A stretch of 64,000 nucleotides of DNA from Pseudisothecium myosuroides (GCA_951799445.1 OX637296.1:20522001-20586000); one strand, 5' to 3'. Positions 17,750 through 31,099 are shown, counted from the stretch's first letter. The notes: generated by a model not told the origin, from the sequence alone. Translations and numbers: made by a program.

Positions 17750-18701
17750 TGCACTAACCAAACTAAAGGGAGGGCAAATTGCACGAGAGTGCAACCTCGT
17801 AAGGGCCGCCAGCGTTCCGAACGTCCGAGGCGTGAGACTACTAACATTGAGAAACGTCGGATACAGACCGAATAACTCCATGGCAAACGACCTACATTCA
17901 ACAGACAGGAGATATACAACCTACATTCAACAAAACTGGAGAAACGCACTACTCAGACAAGCATTGCAGAAGAGTGGTCGACCTCAGGGCTTTTAAACCA
18001 AAAACCTAAACCTAAAACCTGATACTTGATGCCCTAACCCTAAAAAAAGAGGCGCGCCCCACTACTGAAAACCTAAAAGCGGCCACTAACAAAGAGGTAC
18101 ATTTTGCTTTCTCAATGTACCAACAATGTGCATTTCAAGAGGTGGTGGCTTCTAATGACCACTACATTTCAACTTCAAAAATTCGTAACTAATTCCACAA
18201 AGGTCCAAAAAATATGAAACAACTTGAGTTAGATGCCAAAGAATTCTATTTTTTTTCCTAAAAAAATTTACTAAAAATTTGATTATGATAGTAGGCTTCA
18301 CTTGCTACTGGGATTTGTCTTCAAACTTGCTTTCTCTTGCCCCTGTTGTTTTAGTTGTTATAGAAAAATGTTATGAAAATGGTTTAGAAAATGTAAAAAT
18401 CTTTGCCAAGGACGTGGTCCTTTGGTTTTGAGTATTTATCAATGGAATTTGTCCATGTGTTTCAAGAAAAATTATAAATAAAATTTGCTGAAAATTGTTT
18501 CAACTAGTTTAGCTTCCTCCCAAATGCAATCAGCTCTTAAAAGGACGCTTAAAGAGCAAATTATCTTAGCCATCCTTGCTTTTCTTTCTGCTTCTTTATC
18601 TTTTATTGACAAACTTATTGTTTTCACGAATGAAAGAAAAAATGAAAAGAAAAGAAAAGAAGGGGTTAGGTAACCAAGGCTTAATCACTACAAAAAGGGC
18701 T
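17750..18701. other. Intergenic
   Basis: Apart from possible upstream exon sequence of the minus-strand candidate up to about 17.95 kb, I see no gene, RNA or clear repeat here. Confidence 0.5.
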
Positions 18702-18705
18702 TAAC

Positions 18706-19628
18706 CCCTAAAGTTTCTTGACTATGTTCTCACCAAAAATGCTCCAAAACTGCCATTTCTAGTACAAGTACCAAATTTTTGAAAAATATCATTTTGGGGC
18801 ACATGTAATCGTAGGATCTTGTAGTACTCTAGTTTGAAAATATGTGGAAAAAATTTCAGAAATTTCCATCTTGTAGATTGGAAGATATTAGCGTTTGAAG
18901 TGGCAAAAGTCCTTTTGGGGCCCTGCAAAAAACCGGGCAGCTGCACTTCACAGGGTCAGATTATTATGAAAAAAATTCCAAAATGGTTGTGCTTCTTTGG
19001 ATTCATTCTTCAGGGCAAGTTGGCTACATGCTTGAAAATTTTCAAATTATTTGGAATTGTACAACATATAGGAAAAAAATAATAAGTAGAAAGAAGTAGA
19101 GAATGGTTCAAAACACTAAATTGTTAAGAAGTTAATTATGGAATTGAAAAATGCCAATCCCAATGGTTGCTATGTTGTAATAAACAATCTACATTCTACA
19201 ATTTTATTTTTTTTGAAAAATATTGAAAATTGAGTGAAATAAACAACTTCAAAGTTTATTTTAGAGTAGACAATCCATAACTGCCCGCAAACTAAAAAAC
19301 CTCATAACGTTTGACTCATTGATCAGAATGGATTGATTCAAAGCTTTCCACGTATATATAAATCTAATAAACCAATTTCAAATTTTTATTTTTGAAAAAA
19401 GTGATTTTTTCTGATCTGCCCGGACTGCCCGAGTTGAGAAACAAACAACATATTCGGCCATAACTTTTGACTCGTATTTCCAAATGTCATGAAATTTGGT
19501 GCATATGAAAGATATTCCTCGTCCCCACCTTCTGTAAAAATTTCAGCCCAAAATATGCAAATCTCCAGCCACACATACCTGCCCAAAATTTCTATGTTGC
19601 CAAAAAAGGCATGTTGGTCCTTTAATGG
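18706..19628. mobile_element. TTAA-type non-autonomous element (923 bp)
   Basis: TTAA at 18702-18705 followed by CCCCTAAAG, and CCTTTAATGG followed by TTAA at 19629-19632. The internal sequence is shared with 300-1122 and, in part, with the element at 55579-56318 (the 'cataacttttgactc' block). No coding potential. The ends and duplication are piggyBac-like. Confidence 0.75.
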
Positions 19629-19632
19629 TTAA

Positions 19633-20138
19633 TGAAGGCGGGTGGGGAGGTAATCCAAGGTCCAAAGTCCAAAGCCCGAAGACATTGATTCATGCACCTA
19701 AACTGCCTGAACACGCCTAGTAACACACTGCCTTCCATCTCTGTCGTCCCTCCACCTGAAGGGCGCAGATGGAGGGAGCCCTTCCTCGAATTCAAGGCTG
19801 GCTGGAGACAAGGCCAACGCAACCACTGCAGACCTAATTCTTGAGACCTAGTTATAGACCTATGCAGCTTTCACATATTCTTATACTACAAAGTTAAGTT
19901 TTAATTTTTTGAAAAACTAGGTTCCAAGAAATACTCCTGTTCTGACTGATCATTTAGAGGGTCCAATAAACAATATCCCCATTTTGCCTCTAAAAATACT
20001 TTTTAGTAGGTGCGTTTACCAAATCCATTGAGGAGATTTTACATGATATGGAGTTTGTGTTTCTTGCCTCGTCTTATTGAACATGCTTTGATTTAGAGGA
20101 TTTCAAATTTTTTTTTCATTATGATTACCTTGGATAAT
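19633..20138. other. Intergenic
   Basis: Nothing recognisable. Confidence 0.5.
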
Positions 20139-20324
20139 ATAACATTCAAAAGCATTCTTGTGCATTGCCTTGGCTCTACAGTGTTGCTAGTGGAATATTC
20201 CACATCCAATAGTCCTTCATTGATAACTACTAACAAGTGGAGAATGCAGAGGCTGATGGGTGTGAAATATTTTACCCAACACTGTAGAGCCAAGGCAATG
20301 AACACTAATGCTACTGAATGTTAT
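20139..20324. mobile_element. Short MITE with about 48-bp TIRs
   Basis: The left arm begins ATAACATTCAAAAGCATT and the right arm ends with its complement. About 48 bp of arm match with roughly six mismatches, and the last 25 bp of each arm (GCCTTGGCTCTACAGTG core) are perfect. A related copy lies at 56416-56735. The target duplication is unclear. Confidence 0.65.
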
Positions 20325-20790
20325 GAATCTTTAAACTAAAATTGCCTTATTTATAGGGCTTTTTGTTGAATATCAAAAAAATTACCTTTATAATTTCATA
20401 ATGTGGCATTTTTTGTTGTTTTATTAGCAACCATGCAATAATTACAAAGTTATTTAAGTTATTTATGTCTGCTTTACAGGTCCAGATGCTAACCTTCCAA
20501 GGCATGGAAGTTTAGCCAAATGGATGGTCTTCAAGTGGGCAATGGGATTATTATTTATTTGAATTTATTCCCGGTCTAGAATTTTGAATTAACAACTAGA
20601 TTTATTTTGGAAATTTTGGGTATTTTATGTAAGTTTCAAAGTCAAACCTTGAGGATAATTTAAGGTGTTGTATAGGTGCATGTTTAGAGCACCTTCACAA
20701 AGACCCCAAACCATTCACTAAAGCTTCTATTACTCTGTAAGTGTGTTACACCATATGCAAAGTTGGAGACATCCTCCTAGGCTGGATGGT
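20325..20790. other. Intergenic
   Basis: No feature recognised. Confidence 0.5.
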
Positions 20791-20794
20791 TTAA

Positions 20795-21852
20795 TTCCTA
20801 CAAGACCAGGTTCTTTTGGGGGTTCAAAAAACATTCCAAACGGCTATCATTTCTATTGCAATGTATAAAACTTTTTAAAACTTTCTTACTTTTTGTATAT
20901 GTAACTATAGGATCTTGCACTAGACTAATATAAAAATGTGTGGAAGAAATTTTAGAGACTTTGACATTGTAGATTGCAAGATATTTGTGCTTTAAAGTGA
21001 AGAAAACAAGTGTTTTTGGTACCTTTTGTGACTAGGTTTCTGACTTGGAATCTTTTTAACTTAAAGTTTAGTTCCATAGAATAGAATTTGAATTTTTTTA
21101 AATTGTGTTGGGAACTTTTATTTAAAAAGAACACTTAAATTTCATTCTTTAAAAAATTGTTAGGTAGAAGGAGAAACTAAATCTTTCATATTTCTAAGAT
21201 GGAGTTGAATTGTACTAATTGTAAACTAACCATGTGGAATTTCTTTCTTTTAATTATGAAAATCAAGTTAAAAAATGAATCTTTTAAGTTATTTTTTGAA
21301 AAATGCCTTAAATGCCCCCAAAACAAGACTCTTGTAACATTTTCATTACTAGTCCAAATCACTAGAAGAAAACTGCGTTGGAACCTAGGAAAACACGTGG
21401 GATTGGTTTCGTTGAGTTCTTAGTTTCCAACGCAGATTTTTACATTCCAACGCGTTTCTGCATAGAAATTCCAACGCAGAAACGCGTTGGAACGCAAAAA
21501 TCTGCGTTGGAAACTAAGAACTCAACGAAACCAATCCCACGTGTTTTCCTAGGTTCCAACGCAGTTTTCTTCTAGTGAATGGAATGAATCAAATCTCTCC
21601 ATGTAGACAAAAGTATTTTCTATACAAAGCAAAAAAATTTAAAAACATATTTTGACTTCTTGCGATTGATTTGTGCTACCCAGTGAACTACTTTTTGAGC
21701 TTAGTATGGCATACCCTTCCCTCCCGATCATTAATTGAAATAAAAACTAAATTCCTAGAAAAAATAGAATTTTATATATTTAAAAAAGTCAAAAAATGAA
21801 GTCAAAAATTGAAATCATAGGAACCTCCAAGAGACACTGAGTCCTTTAGAGG
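20795..21852. mobile_element. Old TTAA-type element with nested CACTA-like MITE
   Basis: TTAA at 20791-20794, then a decayed TTCCTACAAGACC end. The other end is CCTTTAGAGG before TTAA at 21853-21856. The interior is alignable by eye to the element at 33736-34656 ('gtaggatcttg', 'gtgtggaagaaatttt', 'aattgttaggtagaagg'). It contains the 218-bp palindrome at 21360-21577. Confidence 0.6.
21360..21577. mobile_element. Palindromic CACTA-like MITE (218 bp)
   Basis: Begins CACTAGAAGAAAACTGCG and ends CGCAGTTTTCTTCTAGTG. The two arms are complementary almost throughout, with a small loop near 21462-21470. It is flanked by AAT on both sides (21357-21359 and 21578-21580). The same 3-bp duplication occurs at the otherwise unrelated palindrome at 17037. 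Confidence 0.88.
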
Positions 21853-21856
21853 TTAA

Positions 21857-23437
21857 TCCTATAAGAAAGTTGAGGATACTACGGCCAAGAAGTGATTAAC
21901 GAATGACTTTCAAGATCATTGTACTTTGCCAAAAATGAATTTCATTTATTTCTAAACTTTTTTGGAAAATTTCACAAAATTACCATTATCAGGAAATCCT
22001 AGAATTGTAATTTATCACAAATGATTCTCACAAATCAGCCCACCTTTTCCTTTTTTTGCAAAAGCTCATGTACTTCTCCAAGCTTTTTAGAGTCTTTTTG
22101 CCTCAATCTTGTGAATTTGGGCTATTTTTTTGGCAAAATAGTGCCAAATTGCACCAAAAAAAAATAAGTTGCTCAAAAATGGTGGCAACTGTGAAGTTTT
22201 CCACTATAAAACTTCAGTTTAAGAAAATCTTGGATGAAATCGCCAAATTGTGAATGAAAACAAAATTATGGATATGTGATATGTGCAAATGTAATATTCT
22301 CTATCCAATATGTGGATGAATGTTGAAATTTGGAGCACCAATGCTACAACATTTTATATTGCTACTTTGGCATGCTATAAAGAATGAAAAAAAAATGCCC
22401 CATGGTGAACACCAGTGAGAGAAGATAACTTTGTCAACCACCCAAGACCCAATAATGAATGATATCATCCACTTAATGGATGGCAACTAGGCTAATTTCT
22501 CTATAATGGTCATTATTCCGGAGTTTTCTTTCCAAATCAAGTTCACATAGCTTTGGGATCAATGCAGGTTTTTCCTTGCAAATTCTAGCACTCGCAAAAC
22601 TCCCCAAAACACACCTCAAAAAACACTCAAAACACAAATAAGTGCTAAAACACACTATATTTATACTAGGTGTAATTGTAGTACTAGGATGTTTTTTCAA
22701 GTAAAGATTTGTAGATAAGCCTTGAAGGGGACTAAAATTCCACCTAAACTAAGTCAATCCAAGTGTGCACAAAAAACTTATGCTAATCCATTATGAAAAA
22801 AATGCAAGAGCCACTCTAGCATTCACCTTTCAAAGGCTCAACTTGGAAAAGATGAGGCTTCATTAGGATTTCCTACCATAATGCCCATGGGGCTTTGGAT
22901 AAAGTGTCAAAAGACACCTCCAAGTGTTGTCATCCCAAACAATACTTGGAAGTTCATTCAAGCCCCATCTACCTATTCTGAAAGGCAATTTAAGTAGCTA
23001 GCCGTGCACTACTAACTAGCTCCAAGACACCCATTCTTGACATCCAAAATACTACGTATAATTTCCCTCTGACTTTGATTGACATAATCTCATCAAGTAT
23101 GCCACTTTAGAGTCTAGAATTTTGAAGAGAAGTAGAATAATGAGTGAAGAAAAAGATTTCAATCCAATCCTTGAAATTTGAAAGAAATTATAATTTTAAG
23201 TAGAAGAGTCAATTTCAAGCCATTTGTGGTTCTAAACATCAACAATTTTTAGGGGTATAAAACCATTAACCGCATTTACTATATCATTGGCATTTCTTGC
23301 ATTGATAGCACTTAATGATTATTTAAAGTATATTTCATGAATTATTTTAAAAGTTTTCAATGAATGAACTTTAGGTTTGTAAAAATAAAAAAATAAAAAA
23401 TTGCCACTAAATTGATACATTTATAGTTTATTTCATA
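21857..23437. other. Intergenic
   Basis: AT-rich, with no convincing gene or structured repeat. Confidence 0.5.
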
Positions 23438-23870
23438 CTCCCTCCGTCCCAAAATGATCTTCCTACTGGCCTTAATTTTTTGTCCCAAAATGATCTTTGT
23501 ATTGCACTTTGCAATGTTGCAAATTGATCAATCAAAAAACAAATGAAATGACTAAAGGGGTCAATCAACACTCTTCATTCTTTTTTTTGAAGGCGGTCAC
23601 ACATGGTCTTAGGCTTATGCTAACAAAATGACAACCCCACATTCAACAATTAACTAACTAGTGGTGCACTTTGAAAATGCCCAAAAAATTATATTTTTTA
23701 ATATTTCAAAACTACATTTTGAAAAGGGCTCCAAGACTCAAAGTTTATAAAATACTAGGAGTGCACCAAACTCTATTTACAGTACAAAATTGGTTTCAAT
23801 AATATTATTTCAAGCTTTAATCTTGAACATTTCAATGTCCAACCAGGAGATCATTTTGGGATGGAAATAG
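23438..23870. mobile_element. Stowaway-like MITE
   Basis: Begins CTCCCTCCGTCCCAAAATGA after TA (23436-23437), the classic Stowaway terminus of the Tc1/mariner superfamily. The right end is TCATTTTGGGATGGAAATAG, a decayed complement. It lies immediately 3' of the P450 relic. A second isolated Stowaway-like end (CTTCCTCCTTCCCAAAATGG) occurs at 27169. Confidence 0.75.
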
Positions 23871-25422
23871 CATTAGTTATAGACAACTCGACAAGCAATT
23901 GTCGAGTAATAAAATCACAAGTGAGGCTTTAAGCACGCCACTAATGGCTTTCTTAATAGATGAATTACACCCCATTCAACAATATCCGAGGTTTTAAATG
24001 GTTTGACATCAGGATATAAAGGAGTCAAGTCAAATAATTGCAAGATATTTATTAAAATAATATGAACATGCAAAAAATCTAACCCCCTTCCAGGACATAA
24101 TTTTTTTCCTATCAAATATACAATATCTCTTTGTCTTTTCCAATGACTCTTATGACAAGGATTTTCATCAATGAATCTATTTGGATCAAAACAACATGGA
24201 TTTTTATGAACTTCTAAATCACTACCAAGGGCACCAAGGTGACATATGACTTGAGTATTTATTAGAAGTCTATAACCTCCTATGTTAACTTCTCTTGTAA
24301 TTGAGTGTGGAATAGTAAATGTAACTGGACATGATATCCTTATATTTTCTTTGATAAATGCATTTAAGTACAGCATCTTGTCAATGTCCAATATGGATAT
24401 CTAGAACATTGAAATATTTGTGTTGGTAAAGTATATAAATAAAATACTAATTTTTTAATGAAGAATTCAATACTTAATTTTTAGTTATAAAATGATTGAT
24501 TCAATAGTTTTTTTTATATGTAAATAAATGATGTAAGCATTTAAAATAACTTATTTTTATATAAACTTTATTAATGATGAATAGATTTTTCAATAAATAG
24601 ATAGATGAATAGTTTTTTCAATAAGTAAATGAAATAATAATAACTTCTTGTTGAAAAATACTTGTTATACAATATATGTATATTCAAATTTTATCAAATA
24701 TTCAATTAGTGTTAGATTTCTCAATACAAATTAAGTAGTTGAAACTTACATGCGATCTTTTTCCACATACAACATCAATCTCTTGGTGTACTTTTGTTTG
24801 CATATGTAGATTTGACATGAGATGAGCTATAATCCATTCCAAACTTGCGGACATATTATCAATATTGGCTAATATTAATTCACTTAATAGCCAAACTATT
24901 TCCTTATCATGCAATTGTTCCCCTCCTTTAAGTGAAACCAAATGGTTTACTAAATCCACTAGAAGTGCTTGTGGAGCCTTAGTATTTGCTCGTTCTCTAT
25001 AGTCTTAAATTACGATAAGAAAGGTCTAATTGATCATCATTTTCATATAATTCAAAATATTAAGTATTTATGTAAGAAATAAGAAATAAAATCGTATTTT
25101 TTATTAATAGAATTATACTTTTGATTAAAAAAACATATACAATGAGGTTAAATTTGAGAATATTTTTCTTTACCTTTTCCAATTTTTTGGATATTGCTGA
25201 CCTTTGTAAATCTATTGGGGTTGGTAAATGACATGTTGTTGGTAAAAAATCACTAATAATAAATGCTGGCCCAAGTCGTATTATTTTCATAAATAAAGAT
25301 TCAAGTTGCATCACGTTAGGATCTTTATGAGATCCAATGCCCTCCGCAATTGCATCTACTCTTTTTCCAAAACATATATTAAACATTAGTCTAAATGATG
25401 AGTGACGCAAATGAGGTCTTAA

Positions 25423-26563
25423 CCCCTAAAGGACCATTGTCCCTACGGAGGACAAATGCGTTTTTGGGCAGGTACCTACGGGCTGAAATTTTCTCCTGAT
25501 TTTCTGAAACTTTTTGTGAACATGAAAAATTGAGAGAGGTACGTGGCAGAAGAAAAAAAATTTGAAATCGGACCTTTGAGCGAGAAGTTATGCCATTTCT
25601 TGGAATGCGTGGCGACGGGGGGCAACAAAAAAAAATTGCAAAATTTTGAATTTTAAATTATTTTTTTTTTCTCATAGATTATATTTTTTCTATCTGAAAA
25701 GCTTTGATTCATTTCATTTGGATATGTTATGAGAAAGTTATGGACATTCTTGTTTTTCGAGCAGTTCAAGCATCTTCTTGAAAAAAATAACTTTAGGATT
25801 CATTTCTGAATGCAATTTTTAAAAAATTTCAATTTTGTTTTTTGCATGGTCTGATTTACTTGTTAGAACAATCCCACCATTGGGATTAGTGCATTTTAAT
25901 TCCATCTAAAATATATGAATATTTTAGATTTTCCTTCTATCTTGTACCTACATCTACTTAACAATTTTTTTAAGAATGATAATTAATTTTTTTTGGAATT
26001 TTTTTTTCCCTAGACTCTCAACTCAATTCTCCACTACAAGCATTAAAAGCTCAAAACTCTGTAGTGCAAAAATTTTAAGTTAACCCTTAAACGTCGAGGC
26101 GGACACTTTGAGTTCGATGGATGACAGGGAATCAAACTGTATAGGACAGAAGTGCAACTATTCATCCTCAAAATTTGTTGTCGAAAGGGAAAATCTTCCA
26201 CAATAGTTTGACTTGCAATGAGTATTTTTGCTATTTTGGAGGCTAATGATTCACACGGTAATAGAAAAGGATGATTTCAAGGATCACCCTTTCATCCTTT
26301 AAGGGTTAAAAATGTTCAAAGTCAAAAAATCCAGTCCTGCAATGTGCTGAAAAACTTGTTTTTTCCACTTTAAACGCAGATATCTTGCAATCTGTGAGGT
26401 CAAAAATTCTGAAATTTTTTCCACACTTTTTTATACTAGTTAGATGTAAGATCCTACGGTTAGATGTGGAAAAAAAACAATTAAATTTTTTTTTAACTCT
26501 TTGCTACAGAAATGGCAGTTTTCAGTGTTTTTTGGCAGAAAAAAGGCCTCGGTCCTTTAGGGG
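25423..26563 (-). mobile_element. TTAA-type element inserted in a P450 exon
   Basis: TTAA at 25419-25422 and 26564-26567; ends CCCCTAAAGGACC and GGTCCTTTAGGGG, a perfect 13-bp TIR. Apart from a nested 222-bp element it is a reverse-oriented relative of 33736-34656. The P450 frame continues across it once one TTAA is kept. Confidence 0.88.
26084..26305. mobile_element. 222-bp TTAA-type MITE nested in the previous element
   Basis: TTAA at 26080-26083 and 26306-26309; ends CCCTTAAACGTCGAGG and CATCCTTTAAGGG. Same family as the copies starting at 30141 and 30484. It interrupts homology to the 33736-34656 element exactly. Confidence 0.87.
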
Positions 26564-26843
26564 TTAATGATACCCATGCCGGTTTAATACTATTGCCTTT
26601 GGCCATTTCTTCTTTTAAATTGCGTTGCAATATTTTTATATCATATTCATGAGTAGTTTGAAAACTCATTGCGTGAGCATGTTCTAAAAGGCAATTATAG
26701 TAAATTTGCCGTAATTTATGCCAATGTGCACCATTGTAAGGGGGAATACATTTTAAATTTTTATAACCACCTGGATATAAAACCATATATGGCCAACTAA
26801 TCTTCTTTGGAGGACAAAATATAATTTCATATTTTTCCAAAAC

Positions 26844-29685
26844 CTAAATCATTGAAATTGTGTTTATTTTATAACAATACATATTAATGAAGATATAAAA
26901 ATTAGATTCTTATACAATTAGATTCCTTCTACAAAATGTTTCAGGATGTTTTAAGACTTTAATAGTATTTCAATTTCATAATTTTATAATATTTAAATAT
27001 CGTATCTACTAAGATTTTATATTAAAGTAACATATTATATCAAATGAAGATATTTAAAATATGTATTATTTAAATTAATGGTATATATAAAAATAAATGA
27101 ATAAAAAAGGTTAAAAATAAAATGTTTGATACAATTGATACCTATAACATAAAATATAATAAGTAATACTTCCTCCTTCCCAAAATGGTCTTCCCATTCT
27201 TTATATTTTTTATCCCAAAATTTATTTATTTATCCCAAAATGATTTCCCATTTGCTAAAAAATGATCATTTTTGTTTTTAAAAATTCATTTTAGTGTCCT
27301 TTCTCATCATTACTACAAAATAATTTCATTTTTAAAATTAACAATATGACCTTGGAATTGCTTCAAAATTCAATCTTAACCAATGTTGAAAGTATACAAA
27401 ATTAATCATTTGAGCATTGTTCATTTTGAAATGTCTATTACAACCACAAATCATTTGTTGAATGAATAGGGTTGGTACTTGATCAATTGAATTTTAGCTC
27501 ATTTGTCTTTCATTGATTGTGTACCACCTTCCATTTTATAAATTTTTAAAGATGAATACAAAAGTTTCTTTAATTAAGTTTTTTTTACATACAATAATCA
27601 ATCCATTTTTCTACATGTTGACTAAATTACATAAGGCGGGTTATGAGACATAAATGTTTTTTGAAAATATTGAAAGACAAAGCTTCATCTTTGAGAGGGC
27701 TAAAAAAATACTTTTGGAATTTTAGGCACATTGAACTTGTAATTGGTGGTGATTTTCACTTGAAAACTTAGGAAGGATGTACTTGAACAAACTTACAAAA
27801 AGAACACGTGGTTGAATTTGTTAGAAAATAAATACAGATGAAAATTTTAGTCTTGCTTTAGGTACAAATATTTTGACGCAGTATTGGCCCTCAAAACACT
27901 CTAATAAATTAGGGATTCAATTAATTAAAAACTACTCCGTACTATATTGTGATAAAATACAACTAATTGGTACAATTATACCATCCTTGGAAAATAACTC
28001 ATGTTTAATAGCTGCTTTATAATCTTGGTCTACAAGCATAATAATATTATTTAACACAAGTGCAACATTCAAAAAAACTTCTTAAATTGTAATAGAAAGG
28101 ATCTTGTTTTGAAGATTGAAAGTTTTCACTAATTTAGAGTCAAGTTGTCACTTGTAAAATATATTAAAAAAATATTTAAAATACTTAAAATAAATATTTA
28201 AAATAAACTTGTAACATATTCATTGAAGTGTACATTAATTTATTTTGGTGTTGTAATAATTTTCACAAAGTTGTTTTTGATAGTGACTCTAATATTGCAA
28301 CCTCACTAATAGGATAAATTTATGTAATTGAAGACTATGTTTGGCATTGGTCACGGTACTTACAATGTTCATTCAATTTTGACATTGGAATAAAGTGTAG
28401 ACAATATTAAAATTGAGTTTTGGTATATACAACTTATTTTAACTAACTACAACCATCCCATTGAGATTCTTGCCTAAAATGCCAATTCTCTTAAACATGT
28501 CACAACTTGGCTCTAATTTTTGGATGTATGAATGAAAATTTGAAAATTTGTAACTCATAATTCAAATTTTTTATATAAAACACAAGCTAGGATAATTTTG
28601 AATTTTTTTTTAAATTGGCAAAGATATTAAACCAAAATAAAGGCAATTTTATAATACAAACGAAGTTCAAATGCTTGATTAAACCATTTTGGTGCAATTA
28701 CCACATCCAACTATGAGAACTTCACTTCGTATATTATTAAGTAGTCAATTTCACTCACTTCAAAGTTTTGCCAAGTAAAGTAACAAGGGCCATTCTAAAC
28801 CTTTTTCCCATTCTACGTAGCTAAAAATGGGTCCATTACATTCATGCATTCAACTTCAATCCATCATTTTTCAGTAATCAAGATTTAAGCTATTAATAGT
28901 GGGATGAATAATGTCCACAATTAAAGTTTTGAATGACACTATTGGAGTGAGTTAGTGACCACAATATAAACCTCTAACTTTTGGATGTAAAATCATTATA
29001 TTAAGTGTCTATTTCTAAGTTGTCATGTTGTGTCCATTTTAGAAAAATAATGTGACCAATTTAGGTGAATAATGTGACCATTGGTTTTGAAAATTTTAGT
29101 GACTTTTTTGCACTATTTCAATAACACACTTCAAAAACGAAAAATGTAAGTGCATCTATAATTGAAACCCATATTTTGCTAGAAAAATCCAATTCCAATT
29201 CCTAATGCCTTCTTAGTCATTTGCTTTTGTGTGCCAAAGAATAGTTTTTAACCATCTCATTGGGCAAGGCAATTGTTTTGAATGCAACAAATTCATCTAT
29301 CTAATATTTAATCTACCCTATCCAAAGGGATGATGATTTTCAAAAGGAAGAATCTATAATAATGTAAGTGCACCTTCAATGACCCAAATAGAAACCGAGA
29401 ACACTAACTATTATTTTTATTGGATCTTATTAGCAAGTGAAAGGAGATTCCAACATGCTTTTATTAGCACACATTAATTGAACACCATATAAATAAGTTA
29501 TGAATTTTAAAGTATTGTAGATGTACCTAAAATTGACACAAGACTCTCCAAAACTCTCATTTTTTAATTATATACATCTTTTATTCTCAATAGAGTTAAT
29601 TGTAAAGTATATGCAATGCAAGACTAGGAGCTAGAATTTGAGAAAATTACAAGACAAAACTCCTTGAAGCACCAAAATTAAGGGT
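26844..29685. other. AT-rich intergenic stretch
   Basis: No coding sequence found on either strand, including the missing 5' part of the P450 gene. The only structure noted is the lone Stowaway-like end at 27169. Confidence 0.55.
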
Positions 29686-29689
29686 TTAA

Positions 29690-29948
29690 CCCCTATGTGT
29701 CAGAGGGGACATTTTTCAGACGCTCAAGACCTGGATTCTCGGAAAACCATGTTGATCAAACCTTATAATCTCAAAATCTGTACGGCAGATCCTCCTAGAA
29801 ATTGTTGATTTGTATGCATCACTAAATTGGCTGCAAATTGGAACATTGAAAACTTTTGTAACTGAGTACTGTTGAAGTTATTTCGTTTGCTCCAGAAAGG
29901 TGCAAGAAAGCTACTCACTTTTGTTGTCCACTCTATGACGCACAAGGG
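29690..29948. mobile_element. 259-bp TTAA-type MITE
   Basis: TTAA at 29686-29689 and 29949-29952; begins CCCCTATGTGTCAGAGG and ends CTATGACGCACAAGGG. TIRs are imperfect, about 14 of 18 positions. This sub-family differs from its neighbours. Confidence 0.7.
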
Positions 29949-30483
29949 TTAATGGAGTTTGGTGGATTTTTTTTGATATTATTGTAAGGGTTTAGACCTT
30001 TTTCTGACAATACTATTAGAATTGGGGATGACCTTTACAATTAAATCTAATATCTAGAGATTTTAATGGATTTTTTTGGTCCAAATATAATAAGTGTCAC
30101 ATAAAGGACATTAATGATTATGGTTGTACTTACCTTTTAATCCTTTAACGACAAGGAGATCATTCTGTGTTCGATGGATGACAAAGAATCAAATTGTATA
30201 GGACAAAAGTGCAACTATTCATCTTCAAAATTTGTTGTGAAAAGGAAAGATCTTCTACAGTAGCCAGTTTTTTTTTGGCACCTTGGTGCCAAACTTCACT
30301 GTTGTGGCATAGTGACACTGGATAAAATTTGGAGGGACCATCCTCCATTTACTGCTTAGTGTAGTGCTACAGAGCCTGATAGTAGCTTGACTTCCAATGA
30401 GTCGGCTTTTGCAATTTTTTAAGCCAATGATTCACACGGTAATGCAAAAGGATGATTTTGAGGGTCACCTCATTGTCATTTAA

Positions 30484-31099
30484 CCCTTAAACGTGGAGGC
30501 GGACGTTTTGCGGCCGATGAATGACAAGAGAATCTCTTGTGTAGAAGAGAAGTGCAACTAAGGTAGTATACTCTAAAAGCGACCATTTAAAGGCTGGTCT
30601 GCCTTTCTCATAGGTTTCCATGAATAGAAATATTTTTGGATCATTTTTCAGAGAAAGAAAAATGATTGCGGAATGTAACACAAGTGGTTTCAAATTTTTT
30701 GAATCATTTTGAATTACTTATGAATTTTAAAAAAACTATTGTAGGCACCTATTTGTGACCCTAGGTCTTCCAAAATCCGACCACTTACAACTTGTAAAAT
30801 GATTTGAGTAAATGAAGGCCAATGATTGGCTCTTGCAATAAATAATGCTTTTCTCTCAATTTTCTCAATGGCTTTAGAGGTCCATTTAAAGACCACCTAA
30901 TGTCCATTTCAGACCTAAATATAGGGTTGATTTGAAGAGGCCGCTTGCTTTTAGAGTAGACTACCTTATTCATCTTCCAAATTTTGTGTGGAAAGGGAAG
31001 ATCATGAATAGTAGTTTGACCTCCAGTGAGCACTTTCAATTTTTTCAAAGAAGGTGATGTCATCCTAATTTCCACAGTCACCAACCCGACGTTGAAGGG
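30484..31099. mobile_element. 616-bp TTAA-type MITE nested in the previous one
   Basis: TTAA at 30480-30483 and 31100-31103; ends CCCTTAAACGTGGAGG and GACGTTGAAGGG. After its right TTAA only GGGTTAA of the host element remains, which is exactly the expected leftover. It contains the TA-flanked MITE at 30561-30966. Confidence 0.87.
30561..30966. mobile_element. 406-bp TA-flanked (Tc1/mariner-like) MITE
   Basis: TA at 30559-30560 and 30967-30968; left end AGGTAGTATACTCTAAAAGC, right end GCTTTTAGAGTAGACTACCT. The sister elements at 26084 and 30141 read straight through this site (gtgcaactattcatc), which confirms the insertion and the TA duplication. Confidence 0.85.

Larger units (their letters stand above)
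23915..26843 (-). pseudogene. Cytochrome P450 gene, 5'-incomplete and split by a TTAA element
   Basis: Haem-thiolate monooxygenase relic read on the minus strand. The first visible exon (from about 26843) contains the C-helix pattern AHWHKLRQI. After the insertion the same exon continues (RHSSFRLMFNICFGKRV) to about 25174. The next exon (about 25003 or 24977 to 24750) carries the I-helix as ANIDNMSASLEW, where AGxDTT is usual. The last exon (about 24404-23915) has the K-helix KENIR (ExxR kept), FDPNRF (PxRF), and the haem-binding GKKLCPG with the cysteine kept but the usual Arg changed. The N-terminal exon is not found upstream. The element at 25423-26563 sits inside coding sequence, and removing it with one TTAA restores the frame exactly. 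The junction near 25174/25003 keeps phase only with an alternative AG. Non-functional as it stands. Confidence 0.82.

Noticed and set aside
23438..27200. A single large element bounded by two Stowaway-like ends (23438 and 27169)
   Set aside because: Both ends point the same way (CTCCCTCC and CTTCCTCC on the plus strand), so they are not inverted partners. The first has its own decayed partner at 23870.
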